From the NCBI RefSeq assembly GCF_914767665.1, contig NC_059505.1, positions 19,713,506 to 19,777,505 on the forward strand: 64,000 bases of DNA, read 5' to 3'. A model generated the notes under the pieces. The model was not told the origin of the DNA and made no database searches. It worked only from the letters and a program-made list of their open reading frames with translations. The stretch comes from Harmonia axyridis. Taxonomy: Eukaryota; Arthropoda; Insecta; Coleoptera; Coccinellidae. The position numbers and the translations under genes were made by a program. Below are positions 57,057 to 64,000 of the stretch, in pieces (the first letter of the stretch is position 1; the number at the start of each line of letters is the position of its first letter).

Positions 57057-58535
57057 ATGCCGTCGATGGATAAATTGAAGGCCTCTATCTCTGAGGCGGT
57101 TGTCAAGCGCGAAAATGCATTCGCAGCGGCTTCCACTCTACTCAAACTAATCAAAGGTTTGACCACCGAAGCAGATGTTGCTAACATGTGCTTGGCCGAG
57201 TTGTTTAAGGTAGAGAAGACCTTCAAAGAGGCTGACGAGTTGATCGTAAAGCTAAACTCTCAGTTAGAGGAAGAACAGGACGAGGCACCCTCAAAGTTTT
57301 CTGCCTTTTTTGAGATTTGCCTGCATGTCCGTGCTGCCCATAGCAATCTGACTGCATCTCCTTTGGCTGCGAAGCCTTCCTCTGTTGATCTCCCCGTTCC
57401 TCGTGTCGAATTGCCCTCTTTTCATGGAAACATCGAGGAATGGCCTGGCTTCATCGCGCTATTTGATGCCCTAGTGCATCAAAATGGCTCCCTGGCGCCA
57501 GTCCAGAAGTTCCATCTTCTAGCATCTTCTCTTGCTGGTGAGGCGGCTTCTGTCATCTCCGGCTTCGAGATGAATTCTTTGAATTACGCTCTCGCCTATC
57601 AAGCCCTGTCCTCCCGTTATCAAAATCCTCGTCGGCTTGCTGACCTGTATGTGAGCCAGATACTGGATTCACGGCCTGCGTCTGTTTCTTCCTTGTCCCA
57701 GCTGAAACAGTTCGCCACCACGCATCAAAACGCGATCAATGCCATCAAGGCGCTGCCCATACCAGATTTGGCGGACTATCTTCTGTTCTCTCTGGCTTTG
57801 CGCAACCTCGACGTACCATCTCGTCAGTTGTTCGAGGGGCAGTTATCCTCGGATGACTTTCCCAATCTCTCGCAGCTGCTCGAATTCACCAATCGACAGC
57901 TGCGAGTGTTAGAAAGCACTTCCATCACTTCATCCCGTTCGTCTGTGCCGAAGAGGTCGTCAAGACCACCATCACCGGTAGCCTCAGCTTCTGTTTCTCC
58001 ATCGGCTGTGCCTTCATCCTCTGGCCAGTCCTATCGCCGTCCGGCATACACTGGTTCGCGCTCATCTTCATCGCACACGTGTGTTTTCTGCTCTGCAAAT
58101 CACTCCATTCGCCAGTGTCGTGAATTCAAGGCCATGACTATTCATAAGCGAAGAGCTTTCGTGACTGAGCAACGATTGTGCAGAAATTGCATGTCGTCGT
58201 TCCACTCCACTGCTGACTGCGGGTCAAGTCAGTGCTGCCACACGTGCGGAGCACGTCACCATACAATCCTTCACATGGCCTCTACTGCCACTACGTCGTC
58301 TTCCGTTTCCCACACGAGGGAGCAGTCGACAGACCAACTCCCCTCTCCACCTTCTGTTTTCCGCACGGAGGAGCCATTGACAGACCTATCCCCCTCTCCA
58401 CTTATTTCTTCAGAGCAGTCAGCTCGTACTCCTATCTCTCGAGCTGGAGTAAGAGGTCGATTAATGAATCTCGGCATGTCGCGCACGTTTTCTAGGGGGG
58501 CAGGTTCAGCATCGTCTGGCCATGGTTCGGAATGA
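57057..58535 (+). CDS. gag: BEL/Pao gag
   Basis: 492 codons, ATG 57057 (first ATG after the leader) to TGA 58533-58535. The N-terminal helical region (KASISEAVVKRENAFAA ... LNSQLEEEQDEAPSKFS) and VELPSFHGNIEEWPGFIALFD, LASSLAGEAASVI and YQALSSRYQNPRRL form the DUF1759-type gag of BEL elements. Then comes a Ser-rich linker and three zinc knuckle-like blocks (CVFCSANHSIRQC, CRNCMSSFHSTADC, CCHTCGARHHTILH). Capsid and RNA packaging. The next frame, pol, is in phase with gag; the only separation is TGA followed by CTA. Confidence 0.92.
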   Translation: MPSMDKLKASISEAVVKRENAFAAASTLLKLIKGLTTEADVANMCLAELFKVEKTFKEADELIVKLNSQLEEEQDEAPSKFSAFFEICLHVRAAHSNLTASPLAAKPSSVDLPVPRVELPSFHGNIEEWPGFIALFDALVHQNGSLAPVQKFHLLASSLAGEAASVISGFEMNSLNYALAYQALSSRYQNPRRLADLYVSQILDSRPASVSSLSQLKQFATTHQNAINAIKALPIPDLADYLLFSLALRNLDVPSRQLFEGQLSSDDFPNLSQLLEFTNRQLRVLESTSITSSRSSVPKRSSRPPSPVASASVSPSAVPSSSGQSYRRPAYTGSRSSSSHTCVFCSANHSIRQCREFKAMTIHKRRAFVTEQRLCRNCMSSFHSTADCGSSQCCHTCGARHHTILHMASTATTSSSVSHTREQSTDQLPSPPSVFRTEEPLTDLSPSPLISSEQSARTPISRAGVRGRLMNLGMSRTFSRGAGSASSGHGSE

Positions 58536-60329
58536 CTACGAGTGTGGTCAGTTTGTGGCCGACTCACCCCGTCGGTCCAACATCCGTCCACGACGTCTCG
58601 TCTGTTCTCTCCTTGTCATCTACTTTCATCTGCGCGTTCTGCCTTGCGTCAGACAAGTAATCCGGACTACCTTATGCCTACCGCTTGGATCCGTCTAGAC
58701 AACCGGCGGAATGTCGTTTTTGGCCGTGCTCTTCTTGATTCAGGTTGCCAACACACCCTTATCACCCGAGATTGGGCCACCAAGCTTCGTCTGCGCATTC
58801 ACCCCGAAGCTATTCAACTTCGCACCTTGAGTAACGCGGATCAGTTTCGCATCCAAGGGTACGCATACGTCACACTCTGTCACCAAGGGGATCCCCCAAA
58901 TCTAATCATTAAAGCCTACGTTCTTGACGGCCACCTAGATCCTCTTCCTGTCCAAGCATTCAATGGCCGATGGTCTGAGTTTCGGCAATTCAACCTAGCT
59001 GATCCACTCTTCTATCTTCCTCGCATCATAGGGATGTTGATTGGTTCGGATGTGCTCCCTCATCTAATTCTTCCTGGCACGTTGCGCCCATCGTCTGAAC
59101 TTCCAGGGGCATTATCTACCACCTTAGGTTGGGTGCTCTATGGGCCCTATGCTCGTTATCGCAAGAGAACAAAACATGTTTCCTTCTCACCTGACATTGT
59201 CAATGGTTTCACTCGACATCCTCCAAGTACCCATCAGGCCTCCCAACAGCACACCTCTTCATCATCTTCTACAGGGTCATCACCTGCTGTTCCTTCATCG
59301 TCACTTCCGCAGCCTGGTTCTCCTCTATCAGTGATCACCTGCCATTCCTCTTCTGACAAACCTAAGTCTTCTGATGCATCTCCCCAACTCTTACCATCTG
59401 ACGTGATAAAATCTCATGCCGTTACCGATCTTCAAACCATGAACATGAGCCCCTCGCATCATTCAGACCAGGAGCTTGTCCACCTCGTTCGTCGCTTTTG
59501 GGAACTCGACAAGGTACCTGAAGTGCTACCTTTAACTCCTGCAGAGAAAGAATGTGAAATGCTGTATCGCGCTGATGTAACTCGTGACTCCAATGGAAGA
59601 TACACCGTTGGTTTACCCTTGTCATCTTCTCGGCTGGGTACCTCCGTCAACGTGGCGACTAGGCAGTTTATTCGGTTGGAACATCGTCTAGACAATAACC
59701 CTGCTCTTCGTGTCGCCTATCATGAGTTCATGCATGATTATCTCGAAAGTGGACACATGGAATTGGTTCCTGAATCTTCTGATTGTCCGCGATATGAACC
59801 TTATTACATCCCTCATCATCCTGTACATCGCCCTGACGACCCTCCAACTAAAATTCGAGTGGTTTTCAACGCCTCTTGCGCATCTGCTAATGGCAAATCC
59901 CTCAACGATCTTCTTCTTACTGGCCCGAAACTGCAAGCGGATATTTTCACTCTTCTGCTTCGCTTTCGTCTACATCGATATGTCTTCACTGCCGATATCA
60001 GACAGATGTATCGACAGATCTTGATAAGCCCTGAGCAAAGGGATTATCAACGCATAGTCTGGCGTTTCACCAAACAGGAACCTCTCCAATATTATCGCCT
60101 TAACACCGTCACTTATGGAGTTTCTTCAGCTCCCTATTTGGCACTTAGGACCCTCCGACAGCTAGCTTCGGACGACGGACCCAAGTTTCCTGCTGCTAGG
60201 CAGGTTTTGCTAGATGAAATATATGTCGATGACATCTTAACAGGTTGTTCGTCCGAGGCTGAAGCTCTTGAGTTACGTCGACAAGTTCAGAATCTGCTCA
60301 TGGCGGGCGGTTTTGAGCTACGCAAATGA
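58536..60329 (+). CDS. pol: BEL/Pao pol: protease and reverse transcriptase (interrupted)
   Basis: In phase with gag after the TGA. Protease with VFGRALLDSGCQHTLI near 58725. RT blocks: IRVVFNASCAS, LNDLLLTGPKLQADIF, FTADIRQMYRQILI, LNTVTYGVSSAPYLA and the active site IYVDDILTG near 60220. The frame stops at TGA 60327-60329 in FELRK, where other BEL elements have a Trp (FxLRKW), then resumes in the same frame for about 25 codons before the shift. Between protease and RT is a long Ser/Pro-rich linker. No independent start is needed if the gag stop is read through. Confidence 0.9.
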   Translation, partial: LRVWSVCGRLTPSVQHPSTTSRLFSPCHLLSSARSALRQTSNPDYLMPTAWIRLDNRRNVVFGRALLDSGCQHTLITRDWATKLRLRIHPEAIQLRTLSNADQFRIQGYAYVTLCHQGDPPNLIIKAYVLDGHLDPLPVQAFNGRWSEFRQFNLADPLFYLPRIIGMLIGSDVLPHLILPGTLRPSSELPGALSTTLGWVLYGPYARYRKRTKHVSFSPDIVNGFTRHPPSTHQASQQHTSSSSSTGSSPAVPSSSLPQPGSPLSVITCHSSSDKPKSSDASPQLLPSDVIKSHAVTDLQTMNMSPSHHSDQELVHLVRRFWELDKVPEVLPLTPAEKECEMLYRADVTRDSNGRYTVGLPLSSSRLGTSVNVATRQFIRLEHRLDNNPALRVAYHEFMHDYLESGHMELVPESSDCPRYEPYYIPHHPVHRPDDPPTKIRVVFNASCASANGKSLNDLLLTGPKLQADIFTLLLRFRLHRYVFTADIRQMYRQILISPEQRDYQRIVWRFTKQEPLQYYRLNTVTYGVSSAPYLALRTLRQLASDDGPKFPAARQVLLDEIYVDDILTGCSSEAEALELRRQVQNLLMAGGFELRK

Positions 60330-60433
60330 GCTTCTAATCATCTTCCTCTTCTGGATGGTATTCCTTCTGATCATCGTAGAGAATCCTCCTCCATTGACCC
60401 CCTTCTTTCGACCGTGAACCGAGTCTCAAGATT

Positions 60434-61450
60434 TTGGGACTTGGATGGAATCCAGCATCTGATCACTTCTTCTACTCTGTTCGTTTGACCTCAACAGCAA
60501 TCACCAAGCGGTCTGTGTTAAGTCAGATGGCCAGAATCTTCGATCCCTTGGGATGGTTAGCTCCTGTTACCTTCTATGCCAAGATTTTCTTCCGTCAGCT
60601 CTGCTTACTCCATCTGGAATGGGACCAACCTCTTTCCAGTGAGGTTCAGCCCCCATGGTTGCAGTTTCAATCCCAGCTCCCCACTTTGACAGAGCTTCAC
60701 ATACCACGATTCATCTCAGCCATTTCTTCTACTGCTCATCGGTTGATCGGCTTCTGTGATGCCTCTGAATCTGGCTACGCTGCAGTAGTTTATCTCCGCA
60801 CTTTCGCATCTTCTGGACATTACCATGTGTCTCTCCTGGCCAAGTCCAAAATTGCCCCTTGCAAGGCTACAACCCTGCCGCGCTTGGAACTGTGCGGTGC
60901 CCATCTTCTCGCCAAACTCATGCATCACCTGTCCGCTCGTGTTTTGCAGCATCTCACTACTGAATACATCGCCTTCTGCGATCCTTCAGTAGCCTTGTCG
61001 TGGATTCGTGGTGAGAGTCACAGGTGGAAGACATTTGTTGGCAATCGAGTCGCTGAGATCCAGGATCTGATTCCCTCAAATCACTGGAGGCATGTGGTGT
61101 CTGAAGACAACCCAGCTGATTGTGCCTCTCGAGGATTGATGCCTGCAGACATTCATCATCACCCATTGTGGTGGCGTGGTCCTCACTGGTTGTCTCTCGA
61201 TTCCTCTCTATGGCCCCTGTCCTCTGTTGATTCATCTCAAATTGATCAAGTGGACGAAGAAGCCAAGCCGCTCTCCGCTTTAGTGTTGACGGTTGTCTCC
61301 GGTGAACCCACCATGATTGACCGTTTTTCTTCGTATCTTCGACTCAAGCGCGTCATTGCCTTTTGTCGACGTTTCATACTGAATGCTCGTGGTTCAGCTT
61401 TACCTCGCACAGGTTTTCTCACCTCTGTTGAGCTTCAGGAAGATAGATGA
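60434..61450 (+). pseudogene. pol: BEL/Pao pol: RNase H region
   Basis: Reads LGLGWNPASDHFFYSV, RSVLSQMARIFDPLGWLAPVT, the RNase H motif LIGFCDASESGYAAVVYLR, TLPRLELCGAHLLAKL, PSVALSWIRG and HVVSEDNPADCASRGL, the standard order in BEL pol after RT. It lies in a different frame from 58536-60329, so a base was gained or lost near 60400-60430. The frame ends LTSVELQEDR at 61450. About 60 residues expected before the integrase zinc region are missing, so a deletion lies near 61437. Confidence 0.87.
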
Positions 61451-61451
61451 T

Positions 61452-62561
61452 GCCCATTATCGTCTTCTGCACGCCGGTGCTTCAGCTACTCATTCGTACA
61501 TTCGTCGACGGTACTGGATATTGGACGGACGTAATGTAGTACGCAATCGTCTGCGCAAGTGCAACCGATGCTTTTCTTGCAAGCCCCGTCCTCTAATACA
61601 GCCAATGGGCAATCTTCCACCAGAGCGGCTATCATCTGCTATGGCTTTTCTAACTACTGGTGTCGACTACGCCGGCCCATTTTATGTGACGAGTGCACGA
61701 CTACGCGGAGCCGTTAGCACGAAGGCATATCTGGTTGTCTTCATCTGCTTCTCTACTAAAGCAGTTCATCTAGAATTGGCATCTGAGCTGTCAACCCCAG
61801 CGTTCATCGCTGCTTATCGGCGCTTTGTTGCACGCCGAGGTCATACTTCCGTCATCTTTTCGGATAACGGGACCAACTTTGTTGGTGCTCATAACTACCT
61901 TCGTGACCTTGGTCGCTTACTGTCTGCTCCACAACATCAGCAGAGTCTTTGTGATGCCGCCTCGTCGTCCGGAACTGACTGGCGATTCATACCCCCTTCC
62001 AGTCCTCACTTTGGCGGCCTGTGGGAGGCCGCTGTAAAATCTGCTAAACATCATCTTACTCGCGTTATTGGCGAGCAGAAACTCACTTACGAGGAGTTTC
62101 TCACCGTCTGCACTCAGGTTGACGCCATCCTCAACTCTCGTCCTCTATATCTTCCATCATCTGATCCTTCTGATTTTGAGGCCCTTACACCAGGGCATTT
62201 CTTGGTTTTCCGGTCCCTAACAGCTCCTCCTGACAACGATGTCAGTTCTGTGTCTGTGAACCGGTTATCTCGTTGGCAACTAGTCCAGCGATTTCAGCAG
62301 GACTTCTGGAAGCGTTGGCGTCAGGAATACTTGCATACCTTGCAGCAACGTCACAAGTGGTTGCAACCATCTACCCCCATTCTTCCAGGTACTGTAGTCG
62401 TCATTCGAGATGATAATCTTCCTCCTCTGAAATGGAGTATCGGTCGTATATCATCTGTTTTTCCTGGAACTGACTCCACCACTCGTGTAGCTGATGTTAC
62501 TACTTCCTCTGGGATAATTCGACGACCAGTCGTCAAGCTGTGTCCTCTTCCAAGTCAATAG
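61452..62561 (+). CDS. pol: BEL/Pao pol: integrase
   Basis: Open frame to TAG 62559-62561. Begins at DAHYRLLHAGASATHSYIRRR and CNRCFSCKPRP (the zinc-binding part, incomplete at its start because of the deletion). The catalytic core follows, with GVDYAGPFYV, the second D in FSDNGTNFVGA and the E in FGGLWEAAVKSAKHHL, then ILNSRPLY. The C-terminal WQLVQRFQQDFWKRWRQEYL and a VVIRDDNLPPLKWSIGRI block match the BEL-type end that contacts DNA. The annotated frame can be read from 61383, but similarity begins near 61452. It would insert element cDNA; here it is separated from RT by lesions. Confidence 0.9.
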   Translation, partial: AHYRLLHAGASATHSYIRRRYWILDGRNVVRNRLRKCNRCFSCKPRPLIQPMGNLPPERLSSAMAFLTTGVDYAGPFYVTSARLRGAVSTKAYLVVFICFSTKAVHLELASELSTPAFIAAYRRFVARRGHTSVIFSDNGTNFVGAHNYLRDLGRLLSAPQHQQSLCDAASSSGTDWRFIPPSSPHFGGLWEAAVKSAKHHLTRVIGEQKLTYEEFLTVCTQVDAILNSRPLYLPSSDPSDFEALTPGHFLVFRSLTAPPDNDVSSVSVNRLSRWQLVQRFQQDFWKRWRQEYLHTLQQRHKWLQPSTPILPGTVVVIRDDNLPPLKWSIGRISSVFPGTDSTTRVADVTTSSGIIRRPVVKLCPLPSQ

Positions 62562-62630
62562 ATGGCCCTTTTTCGTCTGTTCACTCCTTGCAATTGATCT
62601 TACTGAAGGGACTCTTCAGGGCGGGCGGCA

Positions 62631-63129
62631 TGTTACGTCGTGAAAATTTGTTGTTTGTTGGCGCCACCTGCGGCCGCGGTATTACCCGGTCGGTAAAAAC
62701 CCGGTCGGAAAACCCGGTCGGTAAACAAACATCGCCATAATAATAATAATAATTTTTCTCAAGTGTCAAACTGTGCTTATCGAATCTAAAATTTATCAAA
62801 CTAAGTTATTTGATTACTTAAAATTCATCTAATCATCTGTCATCTTTATACATTTTCAATTTCTTCTGTTAAAAACTGATTGAGCAATTTCGAGTTAATT
62901 GTGTGTTACTCAAATTGAGTGATAACCACGAAGCCGGTGCAGAAGAGGTTAATCATCCCTTTTACCCATCCACCTGACCATCTTCTGCCACCAGATTAGG
63001 GGGTAAATTCCCAGACATCATCTCTCTTAACTCACGAGGTAAGTGCACACAAATTCTTTCAAGTTGCTTAATCTCTCAATAGTTATCGTCATCTGAAATT
63101 GGTTGCAATAAATAATTTGCGATCATTTA
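62631..63129 (+). repeat. BEL 3' LTR
   Basis: 499 bp, preceded by the purine tract AGGGCGGGCGG. Differs from the 5' LTR by GTTT added near 62655. Confidence 0.92.
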
Positions 63130-63143
63130 ATAATAATAATAAT

Positions 63144-64000
63144 CCCTTTATTTCTCAATGCAAATTTACAATTCTGCGGTAAGAGTGACGTCATAAAATT
63201 TAATTCACATAATGAAATTACAATGAAACATACTTCTATAAAAATGAAAATAAAAATCAAATTTCTCAACTATTTGTGAAGTCTGCACACTTCATAAAAC
63301 TCTTGTATGTTATATGGTTCGCAGATTATCAGGAAATCAGCTAGCTCTTTTTTTAAGTCTCTTAAATTTCTCATCTCATGGAATCTCCTTGGTAAAGCAT
63401 TAAAAATTTTTATACACATATATGTTGGGCTATTTTGTGTCAGGGTCAATTTGTATTTCGGATATATATATGGGTTTGTTTTTCTTGTATTGTTGTTATT
63501 TTCATACTCCTGGAACAGTTCTCTACGATTGAACAAGAACATAGCACATCTCATTACATATATAGCAGTGACGGTCAGAATTCCCTCTCTCTTGAATACA
63601 CCCCTGCATGAATCCCTATATCTCATACCACATATGGTTTTTACTGCTCGTTTTTGAGTTGTGAATATTTTGTTCTGTAATACACTATTTCCCCAGAATA
63701 TTATTCCATATGACATGACAGACTGGAAAGTGGCTGTGTACAGAATGCTTATTGTACTCTTCTGAACATGATTTTTCATTACATTTAATGTATAAATAAC
63801 AGAATTTAGTTTTTTGTTGAGGCTCTCTATTTGTTTTTTCCATTTCAAGTTTTTATCTATCCAAATTCCTAGAAATTTTACACTATCAGAAGGAATAATT
63901 TCAATATTATTTAGTATTAGCTGTTCAGGTATTGTGTGGCCAGTTCGTTCAGTGTGAAAGATAGTACATTCCGTCTTGATCATGTTTAATCTCAATATAT
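63144..64000 (-). mobile_element. LINE (Jockey/CR1 group), 3' part, runs off the window
   Basis: Minus-strand LINE with a (TTA)n tail (63129-63143 on this strand as TAA). Its tail is where the BEL element sits. Confidence 0.85.
63270..63995 (-). CDS. LINE reverse transcriptase C-terminus (partial)
   Basis: About 241 codons to the stop at 63270, without breaks; the upstream part lies beyond the window, so the first Met is arbitrary. It starts just after the YADD region (NMIKTECTIFHTER), then VKFLGIWIDKNLKWKKQI, MSYGIIFWGNS, FTTQKRAVKTICGMRYRDSC, GILTVTAIYVMRCAMFLF and FNALPRRFHEM, the order found in Jockey/CR1-group ORF2 C-termini. The catalytic centre and endonuclease are not in view. It is a different family from the LINE at 34917-37766 and close in layout to the fragment at 28009-28397. 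Confidence 0.87.
   Translation of the reverse strand: MRLNMIKTECTIFHTERTGHTIPEQLILNNIEIIPSDSVKFLGIWIDKNLKWKKQIESLNKKLNSVIYTLNVMKNHVQKSTISILYTATFQSVMSYGIIFWGNSVLQNKIFTTQKRAVKTICGMRYRDSCRGVFKREGILTVTAIYVMRCAMFLFNRRELFQEYENNNNTRKTNPYIYPKYKLTLTQNSPTYMCIKIFNALPRRFHEMRNLRDLKKELADFLIICEPYNIQEFYEVCRLHK

Larger units (their letters stand above)
56305..63129 (+). mobile_element. BEL/Pao retrotransposon, 6.8 kb, young but pol defective
   Basis: LTRs 56305-56799 and 62631-63129 look identical except for a 4-bp insertion. Gag, protease, RT, RNase H and integrase lie in BEL order. Lesions in pol: a TGA for an expected Trp (60327-60329), a frame shift near 60400-60430, and a deletion with frame change near 61437. 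Coding sequence is much richer in G and C than the surroundings. Confidence 0.93.

Overview
This window reads as a repeat-rich, AT-rich insect nuclear region. Evidence for that is Penelope-like retroelements with GIY-YIG endonucleases, an errantivirus with an env gene, Ty1/copia and BEL/Pao elements, several LINE lineages, Tc1/mariner elements and a spliced exon of an ABCC (MRP1-type) transporter. A beetle is possible, but I cannot fix the order from sequence alone. Almost everything here is mobile DNA. The only convincing host gene piece is the ABCC exon at 22636-22935 (minus strand). A Cys-rich open frame at 32628-33144 may be a gene relic or another repeat.

Region 1 (1-12575) is a chain of retroelements separated by (TA)n arrays. 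Penelope-like element (PLE) family A copy 1 is cut by the window edge. It is followed by a LINE 3' end, a short PLE of family B with inverted ends, and PLE A copy 2 with a 703-codon frame. Next come a gag-like relic, a nearly complete LINE of the R4/Dong type with a restriction-like endonuclease, and a third LINE 3' end of the same lineage. All three R4-type copies begin in (TA)n and end with poly(A) on (TA)n.

Region 2 (12576-22505) is a Russian doll. A terminal-inverted-repeat DNA element (12576-20373) holds a head-to-head PLE of family C. One arm of that PLE holds a 1546-bp fold-back element (16746-18291) with TA target duplication, and the other arm preserves the empty site. A second fold-back element (21594-22505) follows.

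Region 3 (22506-41500) holds the ABCC exon, a Tc1 transposase relic and a 7.9-kb errantivirus on the minus strand (24451-32392). The errantivirus has near-identical LTRs, a CGCG target duplication, a tRNA-Ser-like primer site and broken pol and env. After the Cys-rich frame comes a decayed copia element (about 33300-39863) split by a full-length LINE (about 34645-38775) with intact overlapping ORF1 and ORF2, then a decayed LINE.

Region 4 (41830-51812) has a DD41D-type mariner transposase gene split exactly at a TA by another fold-back element. It then has a perfect 96-bp palindrome and a 5.4-kb head-to-head palindrome made of two PLE A copies.

Region 5 (51813-64000) has a deleted mariner, an imperfect inverted repeat, and a young BEL/Pao element (56305-63129). 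Its gag and pol are separated by a single TGA in the leaky TGA-CTA context. The element sits in the (TAA)n tail of a LINE that runs off the window end. No tRNA, rRNA or CRISPR was recognised. Several PLE 3' regions carry a hammerhead-ribozyme-like core (CTGAAGA, stem II, GAAACGT).
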